Shown here one piece after another: positions 7,858 to 16,895 of a stretch of DNA of 64,000 nt. The stretch covers positions 186,001 to 250,000 of the forward strand of contig NZ_BONW01000041.1 of assembly GCF_016862915.1 (NCBI RefSeq), in the 5' to 3' direction. Under the pieces are notes generated by a model. It did no database searches. It was not told the DNA's origin and saw only the letters and a program-made list of their open reading frames with translations. The translations under genes and the position numbers were made by a program. This DNA is from Plantactinospora endophytica (GTDB taxonomy: Bacteria; Actinomycetota; Actinomycetes; Mycobacteriales; Micromonosporaceae). Positions within the stretch are counted from its first letter, which is position 1; each line of letters starts with the position of its first letter.

Positions 7858-8607
7858 GTGGAATCCGTGAAGATCTATTTCGATCCCAGGTGTCCGTGGT
7901 GCTATCTGACCACCAAGTGGGCCTGGCGACTGGCCGAGCTGGGTGAGATCGAGCTGGACTGGGGCCTGTTCTGCCTGGAGATCCTCAATCTCCCGGAGGG
8001 TGCGGACCCGCTCGAACTGAAGGCGGTCTCCGGTCCGGCACTGCGCTGCGCGGTGGCGATCCGGGAGCGGGCCGGCTCCAAGGCGATCGGTCCGTTCTAC
8101 CGGGCGCTGGCCCGGCGTACCTGGGAATCCCGGCCGCCCGCGCCGGACCTGGTGGTGGCGGTCCGGGAGTCGGTGGTCGAGGCCGGCTTCGAGGCGGACC
8201 TCTTCGACACCGCGCTGGCCGACCCGCAGACCTGGGCGGCGGTGGTCGCCGAGCACCAGGAGCTGTTCGGCCGGGCCCGCAGCATCGGGGTACCCACCAT
8301 CGCGCTGGACGGCGGCGACGGGCCGATGATCTTCGGCCCGGTGCTGAACCGGATGCCCAGCGACGACGAGGCGGTCGAACTCTGGCGGCACGTCTCCTGG
8401 CTGGTCCGCTACGACAACTTCTCCGAGCTGAAGCGCGGCCGGCTCGGCCCGCCGACGCTGCCGGCGGTCTTCTTCGACGACGGCACCCGGACCCCGTGGT
8501 GGCCGTGGGGCCAGCGCCCGTGGGTCGCCCCCGAGCCCGACCCCGATCCCACGAAGCAGCCGGCGGAGTCGACGACCGGAACGACAGAGAACGGAGCGGA
8601 AAGATGA
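7858..8607 (+). CDS. DsbA-fold protein, Rv2466c-like (mycothiol-dependent nitroreductase family), copy 1
   Basis: Thioredoxin-like protein of 249 residues with the active site CPWC (Cys12, Cys15), a helical insertion, the cis-Pro loop GVPT, and the family C-terminal signature IFGPVLNRMP followed by NFSELKR. These features align well with Mycobacterium Rv2466c, a mycothiol-dependent reductase. I prefer the GTG at 7858, since it gives MESVKIYFDPR, matching MEKITFLFDPR and MEKVLFYFDPR of the two other copies; AAGGG lies eight bases upstream. GTG at 7849 is also possible. The stop overlaps the binding-protein ATG (ATGA). The C-terminal 40 residues are Pro/Asp/Thr-rich. An older name for such sequences, HCCA isomerase, is less apt because the CxxC is intact. 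Confidence 0.85.
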   Translation: MESVKIYFDPRCPWCYLTTKWAWRLAELGEIELDWGLFCLEILNLPEGADPLELKAVSGPALRCAVAIRERAGSKAIGPFYRALARRTWESRPPAPDLVVAVRESVVEAGFEADLFDTALADPQTWAAVVAEHQELFGRARSIGVPTIALDGGDGPMIFGPVLNRMPSDDEAVELWRHVSWLVRYDNFSELKRGRLGPPTLPAVFFDDGTRTPWWPWGQRPWVAPEPDPDPTKQPAESTTGTTENGAER

Positions 8608-10175
8608 GACGGCGGAACGTACTCCTCCGGTTGGCCCTGGTCGGATGCGTCGGCCTGGCCACGGCGGCCTGCGGCGGTGGTGGTGGTGGTGCCACCGGCG
8701 CCGGCGGGGCGAACGGGAAGATCACGGTCGGCGGCTACAACTACAAGACCCTGGACCCGGGCGGCACCGGGTACATCAGCAAGTCGGTGCCGATCTCGCT
8801 GGACATCTACGGCTCGCTCTTCGACCCGCCGGAGTCCAAGGACGGCGACTTCGTCCCCGACCTGGCCACCGGGTACAAGTACAGCGACGACCTGAAGACG
8901 CTCACCATCGAGCTGCGCCAGGGGGTGACCTTCTCCGACGGTACGCCGTTCGACGCCGAGGCGGTGGTCTACAACTTCGAGCGGTACAAGCAGGCGGAGT
9001 CGCCGAACGCGCAGTACTTCCGGCAGATGGAGTCGGTCAGGGCGACCGGTACGCACCAGGTCACGATGAACTTCTCCGTGCCGACCGCGACGATGGTCGC
9101 CTTCCTGACCTACACCCCGGCGACGCTGATCGCCTCGCCGACCGCGCACAAGAAGGCGGGCCAGCAGCAGTTCGGGCTGAAGCCGGTCGGGGCCGGACCG
9201 TTCGAGATCGTCAGCCACAAGCCCGGCGAGGAGCTGGTGCTCAAGCCGTTCGAGAAGTACTGGGACCGGGCCAACGTGCACCTGGCCGAGGTGAAGTTCA
9301 TCAACACCAGCCCGGAGGCGCAGGTCTCCTACCAGCACGTCGCCTCCGGCTCGATCGACAGCGTGCAGGTCAGCGGGGTCTCCACCCCGCCGAACGTGCT
9401 GGACGACGCCAAGGCCAACCAGCAGATCGCCACCATCGCCGGTGAGAACACCCTCTACGGCTTCCTGCCGATCAACACCTTCAAACCGCCGTTCAACCGG
9501 CCGGAGGCGCGACAGGCGATCAACTACTGCACCGACCGGGACTCGATCGCCACCAACGTGCAGCGCGGCTGGGTCACCCCGGCGTACGTGCTGGCCGGCG
9601 CGGACAGCCTGTACTACCCGGACGGTGGGGTGTCCGGCGCGAAGGCACAGTTCCCGTACCCGTTCGACCCGGTCAAGGGCAAGGCGCTGGTCGACCAGCT
9701 CGGTGGGCTGGAGTTCACCCTGCTCAACATCGGCGGTCACTCGCAGGTGATCTCGAACGCGCTGGCCCAGCAGTGGCAGCAGTGCGGGATCAAGGCGCAG
9801 GTCAAGGCGGTGCAGGGCCCGCAGCTCAGCGAGGCGTACTCGGACGGCACCTACCAGATGGCGTACGCCTTCAGTGGCGGCATCAACGACCCGCAGTTCT
9901 ACACCTCGTTCCAGTCGCCGAACACCCCGCAGGGCAAGCACGGCTTCGCCCGGGAGCACCCCGAGGTCCCCGAGCTGATCCAGTCGGCGAACCGGACCGT
10001 CGACCCGGAGGTCCGCAAGACCACCTGGCGCAAGGTCTGGACCTCGATGAACGACCTGGCGGTGGACATCCCGATCATCAGCGGGCCGAACTACACCTTC
10101 CAGAACAAGTGCCTGGCCGACGTCGACTTCGCGGCGGTCGGCGCCCAGTTCAAGAGCGCCCGACTGACCTGTTAG
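8604..10175 (+). CDS. Peptide-type substrate-binding lipoprotein (SBP family 5), system A
   Basis: A 523-residue extracellular binding protein of the DppA/OppA family. The signal ends in the lipobox TAAC (Cys at about residue 23) followed by Gly-rich spacer GGGGGGATGAGG. The conserved family segment is LTIELRQGVTFSDGTPFDAEAVVYN around residues 95-120, followed by VGAGPFEIV. It would be lipid-anchored outside the membrane and deliver substrate to the DppBC-type channel. It sits last in the coupled operon, overlapping the DsbA-fold gene by ATGA. Placement of the binding protein after a redox protein is unusual. Confidence 0.9.
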   Translation: MRRRNVLLRLALVGCVGLATAACGGGGGGATGAGGANGKITVGGYNYKTLDPGGTGYISKSVPISLDIYGSLFDPPESKDGDFVPDLATGYKYSDDLKTLTIELRQGVTFSDGTPFDAEAVVYNFERYKQAESPNAQYFRQMESVRATGTHQVTMNFSVPTATMVAFLTYTPATLIASPTAHKKAGQQQFGLKPVGAGPFEIVSHKPGEELVLKPFEKYWDRANVHLAEVKFINTSPEAQVSYQHVASGSIDSVQVSGVSTPPNVLDDAKANQQIATIAGENTLYGFLPINTFKPPFNRPEARQAINYCTDRDSIATNVQRGWVTPAYVLAGADSLYYPDGGVSGAKAQFPYPFDPVKGKALVDQLGGLEFTLLNIGGHSQVISNALAQQWQQCGIKAQVKAVQGPQLSEAYSDGTYQMAYAFSGGINDPQFYTSFQSPNTPQGKHGFAREHPEVPELIQSANRTVDPEVRKTTWRKVWTSMNDLAVDIPIISGPNYTFQNKCLADVDFAAVGAQFKSARLTC

Positions 10176-10281
10176 GAGACCGCGGAGCTGTCCACAGACG
10201 CGGTGCCGTCAGGCGACGGCCCGAGCTGTCAGGTGAGCGCGGTGCCGTCAGGTGAGCGCGGAGCTGTTAGGAGATTGCGGA
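10170..10281 (+). repeat. Partial tandem duplications between the lipoprotein and the DinB-fold gene
   Basis: The end of the lipoprotein gene, CTGTTAGGAGACCGCGGAGCTG, reappears as CTGTTAGGAGATTGCGG just before the next start codon. Between them GCGGTGCCGTCAGG occurs twice, and GCCGTCAGGCGACGGC (10205-10220) forms a small hairpin. The second copy supplies the ribosome binding site TAGGAG of the downstream gene, so the duplication created or preserved its translation signal. Confidence 0.6.
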
Positions 10282-10830
10282 ATGGATCTGCTGGTGGAGC
10301 TGGACAAGGCTCTGGAGACGTTCGGGAAGCGGCTGGCGGCGGTCGGCCCGGACCAGTGGACGGCGGGTACCCCGTGCACCGAGTGGGACGTGTCGGCGCT
10401 GGTCCGGCACGTGATCGAGGGCAACGCGCACTGCGGCCAGCTGCTGCGCGGTGAGGAGGTGGACCGGACCCCGGTCGGCGACGACCTGACCGGGACCTGG
10501 TCGGCCAGCATCGAGGTGATCCGCTCGGCGTTCCGTGAGCCGGGCGCGATGACCGCCGAGGTACGGCTGCCGAAGCGCACGGTCAGCGGCGAGCAGTTCC
10601 TGATCATGCGGATCAGCGGGCTGGTGGTGCACAGCTGGGACCTGGCTCGGGCGATCGGGGCCGCCGAGGAGATGGACGAGGGCCTGGTCCGGCTGGCGTA
10701 CGGGTTCTTCGCCCCGGCGGCGGCCGAGGGCAGTCTGCCGGCGGACCGGTTCGGGGCGCCGTTGCCGGCGGCCGAGCCCGAGGCCGACCTGTTGACCCGG
10801 CTGCTGCTCGCCTGCGGGCGCAACCCGTGA
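10282..10830 (+). CDS. TIGR03086-type DinB-fold protein (mycothiol-dependent isomerase relative)
   Basis: A 182-residue protein of the actinobacterial DinB/maleylpyruvate-isomerase N-terminal superfamily. The hallmark segments are TPCTEWDVSALVRHVIEGN (about residues 31-49) and VVHSWDLARAIG (about 119-130), whose His residues are the usual metal ligands. In this superfamily the metal activates mycothiol; the Corynebacterium maleylpyruvate isomerase of gentisate breakdown is a member. The ATG at 10282 has AGGAG upstream. It lies between two peptide-type transporter operons and 20 kb from a gentisate-like operon that lacks its own isomerase, so it could fill that role. That is inference. Confidence 0.75.
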   Translation: MDLLVELDKALETFGKRLAAVGPDQWTAGTPCTEWDVSALVRHVIEGNAHCGQLLRGEEVDRTPVGDDLTGTWSASIEVIRSAFREPGAMTAEVRLPKRTVSGEQFLIMRISGLVVHSWDLARAIGAAEEMDEGLVRLAYGFFAPAAAEGSLPADRFGAPLPAAEPEADLLTRLLLACGRNP

Positions 10831-10885
10831 CACCCCGGCCTGGATGTGTTAGGAATTCTCGTGGACGAAACGTGGATAGGTCTCG

Positions 10886-10902
10886 TTTCTGCTCTCCAAA
10901 AC
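10886..10902 (+). promoter_or_regulatory. IclR-type operator, site 2 (weak match)
   Basis: TTTCTG-CTCTC-CAAAAC has one mismatch in each half relative to GTTCTG-N5-CAGAAC. It lies 59 bp upstream of the second transporter operon, in the only sizeable gap between the two systems (10831-10960). Alone it would not be convincing; its position ahead of another transporter of the same family makes it worth listing. Confidence 0.35.
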
Positions 10903-10960
10903 TCGGTACCGGAATCATCGGTGCCGATGCCCGGGTCTGCCCTGGAATGTGCGGTGATCG

Positions 10961-12010
10961 ATGTCTGACACCCTGACCCGCTCGCCGGGCCGCTCCGACC
11001 GCCCTGCGGTCCGGCCGCCCCGCGCGGCCGGCCTGCTGAACCGCTCACCGGCGGTACGCGTCGCGATCAAGCGGGTACTCCAGGCCGTCCCGGTCGTCTG
11101 GGGCGCCACCTTCATCACGTTCTGCCTGATGAACCTGCTGCCCGGCAACGCCGCCGTCGCACTGCTCGGCGACGACGCCACCCCGGAGCAGGTGGCGGCG
11201 CTCTCGGCCCGGCTCAACCTGGACGAACCGTTCCTGGTCCGCTACCTCCAGTGGCTGGGCAACGCGCTCACCGGCGATCTGGGCAACTCGTTGCAGAACA
11301 ACGAGCCGGTCACCGCCATCCTCGGCCGGGCCCTGCCGGTCTCGCTGGAGCTGGTGGTGCTGGCCTTCGCGCTGGCGCTGCTGGTCGCGGTACCGACCGC
11401 CGTGGTCGCGGCGAAGCGCCCCGGCGGCTTCGCCGACCGGATCGGGATGCAGATCAGCATGTTCGGACTCTCGGTGCCGAACTTCGTCTTCGCCCTGGTC
11501 CTGGTGCTGGTCTTCGCGGTCGGCCTGCGGGTACTGCCCGCCGTCGGGTACGTCCCGATCGGGCAGGGGCTCGGGCCGAACCTGCGGGCGATGATCCTGC
11601 CGGCCACCGCGATCGCGTTCGCGCTGTTCTGCGAGTACACCCGGGTGCTCCGGGCCGACATCGTCGACCAGATGCTCCGGGAGGACTACATCACCACCGC
11701 CCGGGCCAAGGGGGTCGGGAGCTGGCAGGTGCTGGTCCGGCACGCGCTGCGCAACTCGGTGTTCAGCCTGCTGACCATCGTCGGGCTCCAGTTCGGCGCG
11801 CTGATCGGCAGCACCGTGATCATCGAGCAGATGTTCGGGCTGCCGGGCATGGGGCAGGGGCTGCTCCAGGGGATCAACAACCGGGACATCCCGGTCGTCC
11901 AGGCGTACGTGGTGGTGATGGCCTGCTTCGTCGTCGGCGCCAACCTCGTCACCGACCTGCTCTACGCCGTCCTCGACCCAAGGATCCGCCATGGCCGTCC
12001 AGCCGCCTGA
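10961..12010 (+). CDS. Dpp/Opp-type ABC transporter permease, DppB-like (system B)
   Basis: A 349-residue permease with about 30 extra N-terminal residues before the first membrane helix (VLQAVPVVWGATFITFCLM). The family extracellular segment is LNLDEPFLVRYLQWLGNALTGDLGNS, here read in two parts. The EAA loop is EDYITTARAKGVG followed by HALRNSVF. It overlaps the following DppC-like gene by 20 bp. System B is arranged like system A, but has no binding protein of its own; it must share one of the two peptide-type lipoproteins in this window or one elsewhere. Confidence 0.88.
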   Translation: MSDTLTRSPGRSDRPAVRPPRAAGLLNRSPAVRVAIKRVLQAVPVVWGATFITFCLMNLLPGNAAVALLGDDATPEQVAALSARLNLDEPFLVRYLQWLGNALTGDLGNSLQNNEPVTAILGRALPVSLELVVLAFALALLVAVPTAVVAAKRPGGFADRIGMQISMFGLSVPNFVFALVLVLVFAVGLRVLPAVGYVPIGQGLGPNLRAMILPATAIAFALFCEYTRVLRADIVDQMLREDYITTARAKGVGSWQVLVRHALRNSVFSLLTIVGLQFGALIGSTVIIEQMFGLPGMGQGLLQGINNRDIPVVQAYVVVMACFVVGANLVTDLLYAVLDPRIRHGRPAA

Positions 12011-12911
12011 CCTCGCCACCGTCCGCCCCGGTGCCGACCCGGCCGCCGACCCGCTCGACGCCGGACCGCGCCCACGCGGCCGGACCGGCCGACGCGCGCG
12101 GCGGCGTACCGGCAAGGGGCTCTGGATTCCCGGGACCATCCTCGGGCTGATCGTGCTGGCCTGCTTCGTCTGGCCGCTGGTCTACCGGGACCTGCCGTCA
12201 CCGACCGCCGGCTCGCTGCTCCAGGCGAACCTGCCGCCGTTCTCGCCCGGACACCTGCTCGGCACCGACCCGCTCGGCAACGACATCGTCTCCCGGCTGC
12301 TGCACGGCGGCCGGGTGTCGCTGGAGGTCGGACTCACCTCCAACGCCATCGGCCTGCTGCTCGGCGGCTCGCTCGGGATGTTCGCCGCGTTCCGGGGCGG
12401 CTGGCTGGAGACGGTCACCATGCGGCTGCTGGACATGCTGATCGCGTTCCCGTCCCTGGTGCTGGTGCTGGTCGTCTCGACCTACCTCACGCCGAGCAAG
12501 CTGAACGTGATCTGGGCGATCTCGTTCTTCTCCATCCCGACCTTCGCCCGGCTGGCCCGGGCCGCCACGCTCCGGCTCCGCGAGCAGGTGTACGTCGTCG
12601 CCGCCCGGCTCGCCGGAGCGCGGGACTCGGCGATCCTGCTCCGGCACATCGCCCCGAACGTGCTGCCCCAACTGCTCACCTACAGCCTGCTCTGGGTGGC
12701 CGCCGCGATCGCCATCGAGGCGTCGCTGAGCTTCCTCGGGTTCGGCGTACCGGCGTCGGAGCCGAGCTGGGGGATGATGATCTCGCGCGGTCAGGCGTAC
12801 ATCTCCAGCAATCCGGAACTGGTGCTGATCCCGAGCGCCTGCCTCTTCCTCACCATCGTCTGCCTCAACACCCTCGGCGACGCCCTGCGAGCCCGGACCG
12901 GTGCGCCATGA
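11991..12911 (+). CDS. Dpp/Opp-type ABC transporter permease, DppC-like (system B)
   Basis: A 306-residue permease with a long cytoplasmic N terminus rich in Arg/Pro, then membrane segments from about residue 45. The OppC motif is HLLGTDPLGNDIVSRLLHG and the EAA loop is EQVYVVAARLAGARDSAIL. The ATG at 11991 lies within the end of the DppB-like gene, and its stop overlaps the next ATG (ATGA), which points to coupled translation of the whole transporter. Confidence 0.88.
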   Translation: MAVQPPDLATVRPGADPAADPLDAGPRPRGRTGRRARRRTGKGLWIPGTILGLIVLACFVWPLVYRDLPSPTAGSLLQANLPPFSPGHLLGTDPLGNDIVSRLLHGGRVSLEVGLTSNAIGLLLGGSLGMFAAFRGGWLETVTMRLLDMLIAFPSLVLVLVVSTYLTPSKLNVIWAISFFSIPTFARLARAATLRLREQVYVVAARLAGARDSAILLRHIAPNVLPQLLTYSLLWVAAAIAIEASLSFLGFGVPASEPSWGMMISRGQAYISSNPELVLIPSACLFLTIVCLNTLGDALRARTGAP

Positions 12912-13951
12912 CGACCCAGATCCAGCCGGACGCCGCCGCCCGGACGGGCGACCCGGACGCGCCACTGCTGACCATCGAGAACCTGGAGGTCACCTTCCGG
13001 ACCCGGGACGCCCCGGTGCACGCGGTACGCGGGGTCGACCTCACCGTGTACGCCGGGCAGACGCTCGCGGTGATCGGCGAGTCCGGCTCCGGCAAGACCG
13101 TCACCTCCCGGGCCGTCATGGGCCTGCTGCCCCGGACCGCCAGCGTGCGCGGCTCGATCCGGCTCGGCGACCGCCAGATGGTCGGGCTCGGCGAGAAGGA
13201 ACTGCGGAAGTGCCTGGGCCGCGAGGTCGGGATGATCTTCCAGGACCCGGCCCGGTCGCTGAACCCGACGATGCGGATCGGCAGCCAGCTCACCGAGGCG
13301 ATCCGGGTGCACCTGCCGCTGGACCGCCGCCAGGCCCGGGAGCGCGCGGTCGAACTGCTGGCGATGGTACGGCTGCCCGCGCCGGCCCGGCGCTTCCACG
13401 AGTACCCGCACCAGCTCTCCGGCGGAATGCGTCAACGGGTGATGATCGCCATCGCGCTGGCCTGCCAGCCGAGGCTGCTGATCGCCGACGAGGCGACCAC
13501 CGCGCTGGACGTCACCACCCAGGCGCAGATCATGGACCTGCTGCTCGACCTGCAACAGCGGTTCGCGATGGGGCTCGTACTGATCAGCCACGACATGGGG
13601 CTGGCCGCCTCGTACGCCGACCAGGTCGCCGTGATGTACGCCGGCCGGGTGGTCGAACGCGCCCCGACCCGGGAGATGATCGCGCACGTCCGGATGCCGT
13701 ACACCCGGGCCCTGCTGGACGCGACACCGAGGCTGGAACGCCCGCCGCACGCCCCGCTGCCGGTGATCTCCGGCCGGCCGCCGGACCTGCGGGCACTCGA
13801 CCCCGGCTGCGCCTTCGCCCCGCGCTGCTCACGCGTGCGGGAGCGCTGCCGGCAGGAGCGGCCGGAGCTGGCCGAGCACCAACCCCGGCACGAGTGGGCC
13901 TGCTTCTTCCCCTGCGCGGACGACACCATCCCCGGTGAGGACGAGAGATGA
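12908..13951 (+). CDS. Dpp/Opp-type ABC transporter ATPase, DppD-like (system B)
   Basis: A 347-residue ATPase. Walker A is GESGSGKT, signature [15 protein letters not shown], Walker [13 protein letters not shown] (Glu followed by Ala rather than the usual Pro), and the Cys cluster is [17 protein letters not shown] near the C terminus. Both ends overlap neighbours by ATGA. Confidence 0.88.
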   Translation: MTTQIQPDAAARTGDPDAPLLTIENLEVTFRTRDAPVHAVRGVDLTVYAGQTLAVIGESGSGKTVTSRAVMGLLPRTASVRGSIRLGDRQMVGLGEKELRKCLGREVGMIFQDPARSLNPTMRIGSQLTEAIRVHLPLDRRQARERAVELLAMVRLPAPARRFHEYPHQLSGGMRQRVMIAIALACQPRLLIADEATTALDVTTQAQIMDLLLDLQQRFAMGLVLISHDMGLAASYADQVAVMYAGRVVERAPTREMIAHVRMPYTRALLDATPRLERPPHAPLPVISGRPPDLRALDPGCAFAPRCSRVRERCRQERPELAEHQPRHEWACFFPCADDTIPGEDER

Positions 13952-14997
13952 CGACGGGAAACGGGACCGGCCGGCCCCTGCTGGAGGTCCGCAACCTGGT
14001 CCAGGAGTTCGTGGTACGCGCCCACGGCGGGGTACGCGGTGGAGTGGTGCACGCCGTCTCCGACGTTTCCTTCGAGGTACGCGCGGGGGAGACCCTGGGC
14101 GTTGTCGGGGAGACCGGTTCCGGCAAGTCGACGATGGTCCGTTCGGTGCTCCAGGCGCCGCCGCCGAAGTCGGGCGAGGTGTGGTTCCAGGGTGTCGACC
14201 TGGCCACCGCCCGCCGAAGGCGGGACCTGGTCGCGGCCCGCCGGCAGATGCAGGCGGTCTTCCAGGACCCGTACGGCTCACTGGATCCGAAGTGGACGGT
14301 CTTCTCGATCGTGGAGGAGCCGCTGGCCGCGTACCGGACCGGGGACCGGCGGCAGCGGCGGGCCCGGGTCGAGGAGGTGCTCGATCTCGTCGGGCTCGAC
14401 CCGTCGGTCTTCGGCGACCGGAAGCCGGGGCAACTCTCCGGCGGCCAGTGTCAACGGGTGGCGATCGCCCGGGCGCTGACCCTCGCCCCGGCACTCATCG
14501 TCTGCGACGAGGCGGTCTCCTCGCTGGACGTGCTGAGCCAGGCGCAGGTGCTCAACCTCTTCGAGCGGCTGCGTACCGAACTCGGGCTCTCCTATCTCTT
14601 CATCGCGCACGACCTGGCCCTGGTGAAGCAGGTCAGCGACCGGGTCGCGGTGATGTACCTGGGTACGCTCTGCGAGGTCGGTCCGGCCGAGGAACTGTAC
14701 CGGAACCCGCTGCACCCGTACACGAAGGCGCTGCTCGACTCGATTCCCAGCCCGGACCCGGAGCGGCCCCGGCCGAGGGTGCCGGACGAGCTCGCCGGCG
14801 AGCCGCCGTCCCCGCTCGACCCGCCGAGCGGCTGCCGCTTCCGGACCCGCTGCCCCCGGGCGGCCGACATCTGCGCCGCCGAGGCGCCGCCGGTCCGGGC
14901 CGCCCGACCGGACCACACCGTGGCCTGCCACTTCCCGCTCTCCCCGGTCGCCCCGGTCTCCCCGGCGCGGCACGGCGGCGACGGCGCGGCCGACTAG
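13948..14997 (+). CDS. Dpp/Opp-type ABC transporter ATPase, DppF-like (system B)
   Basis: A 349-residue ATPase. Walker A is GETGSGKST, signature [15 protein letters not shown], Walker [13 protein letters not shown], and the C-terminal Cys cluster is [17 protein letters not shown]. Unlike the system A counterpart it has no long repeat tail. It is followed 15 bp later by the second Rv2466c-like gene. Confidence 0.88.
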   Translation: MTTGNGTGRPLLEVRNLVQEFVVRAHGGVRGGVVHAVSDVSFEVRAGETLGVVGETGSGKSTMVRSVLQAPPPKSGEVWFQGVDLATARRRRDLVAARRQMQAVFQDPYGSLDPKWTVFSIVEEPLAAYRTGDRRQRRARVEEVLDLVGLDPSVFGDRKPGQLSGGQCQRVAIARALTLAPALIVCDEAVSSLDVLSQAQVLNLFERLRTELGLSYLFIAHDLALVKQVSDRVAVMYLGTLCEVGPAEELYRNPLHPYTKALLDSIPSPDPERPRPRVPDELAGEPPSPLDPPSGCRFRTRCPRAADICAAEAPPVRAARPDHTVACHFPLSPVAPVSPARHGGDGAAD

Positions 14998-15012
14998 AGA
15001 CGAGGTACCCGC

Positions 15013-15786
15013 ATGGAGAAGATCACCTTCCTGTTCGACCCGCGCAGCCCGTGGTGCTACCAGACGTCCCGTTGGGCCCGCCGGCTCGAGGCGCTCGGCG
15101 AGATCGAACTGGACTGGGGGCTGTTCTCCCTGGAGGTCGTCAACCTGGCCGCCGACGAGGACCCGGCCGCGCTCGACGCGGAGTACGGCGCGGCGCTGCG
15201 TACCGCGATCCTGCTGCGCGACCGGCACGGCCGGGCCGAGATGGGCCGGTTCTACGCCGCGCTCGGTGCGCTGATGTGGGAGCAGGAACCACCGGCCGCC
15301 GGCCCGGACGGCCCCGCCCCGGCACCGTCCAGCGCGGAGAGTTCCCGGGCGGCACTGGCGGCGCTCGGCCACGATCCGGCGCTGGTCGACGCGGCGACCG
15401 CCGACCCGGCCACCTGGACCGCCGTGCTCGCCGAGCATCGGAGCTGGCTCGACCGGGTACGCGGCTTCGGTGTGCCGACCCTGGTCTTCGACGGCGGTGC
15501 GGGGCCGGCGGTCTTCGGACCGGTGATCCGGGAACTGCCCGACGACGAGACCTGTGTCGAGCTGTGGCGACACTTCTCCGGCCTGGCCCGCTACGACTAC
15601 CTATTCGAGGTGAAGCGCCGCAAGGAGTTGACCCTGCGGGCCGAACTGCCCGCCGCCGTGTGGCGGGCCGACCTGCGGGTCCAGGCGATGCGCGCCGCCC
15701 GGGAGGCGCAACGGCCGGGTGGCCCGTACGAGGGGTCCAGCCTGGAGTGGGCGATGGCCGGCCTCCGCCAGGACTCCACCTCCTGA
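15013..15786 (+). CDS. DsbA-fold protein, Rv2466c-like, copy 2 with Ser replacing the first active-site Cys
   Basis: A 257-residue paralogue of the proteins at 7858 and 41217. The N terminus is MEKITFLFDPRSPWCY, so the CPWC active site is SPWC (Ser12, Cys15). The cis-Pro loop GVPT and the C-terminal FGPVIRELP and FEVKRRK segments are retained. It also has an internal Ala/Pro-rich insertion near residue 95-120. Loss of the N-terminal Cys removes the residue expected to attack the substrate or mixed disulfide in a CxxC enzyme, so the mechanism must differ or the protein may be a binding paralogue. It closes the system B operon. Confidence 0.85.
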   Translation: MEKITFLFDPRSPWCYQTSRWARRLEALGEIELDWGLFSLEVVNLAADEDPAALDAEYGAALRTAILLRDRHGRAEMGRFYAALGALMWEQEPPAAGPDGPAPAPSSAESSRAALAALGHDPALVDAATADPATWTAVLAEHRSWLDRVRGFGVPTLVFDGGAGPAVFGPVIRELPDDETCVELWRHFSGLARYDYLFEVKRRKELTLRAELPAAVWRADLRVQAMRAAREAQRPGGPYEGSSLEWAMAGLRQDSTS

Positions 15787-15881
15787 CCTCGATACTGCTC
15801 TAGTTCCGCCGGACTGACCAGGTCGGCCTCCGGGGCTCGCGCGGTTCCGGCGGCATTGACCAGCCTCGCTACCCTTCTGGC

Positions 15882-16166
15882 ATGTCGCTCGGCGTGCTCC
15901 GGGCCGCCGCCCTGGCGCTCGGCATCGTTGCCTTCCTGAGCCGGTTCGCGGTGACCTGGTGGCTGGAACCGGTGACCGATCGGGTCGAACCCTCCGACCT
16001 GGGCCTGCTGGTCCAACTGCTGGCGCTGGCCGGCACCGTCGTGGCACCGCTCGTCGTCCTGACCCGGGTCGTCGCGCCGCTGCGCCGGCGTCCCGCCACC
16101 TTCCAGGTCGACACTGCGGCCCGCCGGTTCATGTCGGGGCGTTCCCCCGCTTCCAGGGGGCACTGA
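15882..16166 (+). CDS. Membrane protein, N-terminal part (likely frameshifted with 16172-16693)
   Basis: A 94-residue frame with two hydrophobic helices (VLRAAALALGIVAFL and LLVQLLALAGTVVAPLVVL), reading into SPASRGH and a TGA at 16164. The frame at 16172-16693 continues with two more helices and a soluble domain, as if one protein of about 265 residues had been split. The likely slip point is the C run in GTTCCCCCG at 16141-16149: one base change there joins MSGRSP to RFQGALTIVFLW. The family is not recognised. Confidence 0.5.
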   Translation: MSLGVLRAAALALGIVAFLSRFAVTWWLEPVTDRVEPSDLGLLVQLLALAGTVVAPLVVLTRVVAPLRRRPATFQVDTAARRFMSGRSPASRGH

Positions 16167-16171
16167 CGATC

Positions 16172-16693
16172 GTGTTTCTCTGGGCTGCCGCAGGGCTCGT
16201 CGTGGTCGAGCGTGGACCGGAGCGGGACGTGCTCGGCTTCAACGACTGGCCGTCCGAGACGTACCACGGAGTCCTGTTCGCCGTCGTCGTCGGGTCCGCG
16301 CTGGCCGCGCCGTTCCTCCGGCGGGCGGGCATCGTGTTGGAACCGATCGGGATCACCGTGTACGGGCCCAGGGGCGACACCACCATCGACTGGGACGAGC
16401 TGGCGCCCGGCGGGCCACCGCCACCGGCACCGGTCAGCCCTCGCGTCACGCTCTACCGCCGGGATCGGCATCCAGGGGCGGGTCGCCGACCGCGTACCGA
16501 CGAACTGCCGGTCGGGTTCCTGAACGTGCAACCCGACTTCCTCGCCTCGGCGATCCGGGAGTACGTCGCGCATCCGTCGTTCCGGGTCGGGATCGGTACC
16601 GTCACCGAGCTGGCCCGGCTGCACGCCGACCTCCCGACCCGACCCGGCGGCCAGTCTCCGGCGAGCGGCCCGCCGCACCGTGGGCTCACCTGA
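16172..16693 (+). CDS. Membrane protein, C-terminal part with PH-like soluble domain
   Basis: From GTG at 16172 this frame gives two hydrophobic helices (FLWAAAGLVVV and YHGVLFAVVVGSALAAPFL) and then a soluble region starting GIVLEPIGITVYGPRGDTTIDWDEL, which resembles bacterial PH-like domains that follow membrane helices. No ribosome binding site is evident before the GTG and the codon pattern extends upstream past it to about 16141, so it is better explained as the second half of the split gene at 15882. It may be a real frameshift, programmed slippage or a sequencing error. Confidence 0.5.
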   Translation: MFLWAAAGLVVVERGPERDVLGFNDWPSETYHGVLFAVVVGSALAAPFLRRAGIVLEPIGITVYGPRGDTTIDWDELAPGGPPPPAPVSPRVTLYRRDRHPGAGRRPRTDELPVGFLNVQPDFLASAIREYVAHPSFRVGIGTVTELARLHADLPTRPGGQSPASGPPHRGLT

Positions 16694-16735
16694 GGCCGAG
16701 GCCGGCCAGGCTGACGGCGGTGGCGGCGGCGGTAC
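16686..16735 (-). pseudogene. Remnant of an M28 peptidase 3' end
   Basis: On the minus strand this stretch reads TAAATAVSLAGLGLR and a stop, nearly the same as ATAVSLAHLGLR plus stop at the end of the intact M28 peptidase gene 2.2 kb away (18854-19861). The DNA matches at roughly 39 of 45 positions. No more of the gene is visible upstream on this strand. It is probably the relic of a duplication or rearrangement. The rest of the gap to 16895 shows no gene. Confidence 0.6.
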
Positions 16736-16895
16736 TACTCTCAAACCCACCAACAGCACAAACACCCGGCGTTGCAACGACCAGTTGAATCCGCCCGGGT
16801 CGTAGCGCCTCTGTTGTCCAGGTCGATGCGGGCGGCGGCTCGGCCGGCGGGTACCCGGGTGGGGCGGGGACGTCAGGTGCGGCGGGTGGCCGGCG

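Noticed and set aside
7858-8607. Calling the DsbA-fold proteins 2-hydroxychromene-2-carboxylate isomerases
   Set aside because: Two of three have an intact CPWC active site and all share the Rv2466c-type C terminus; the isomerase label fits less well.
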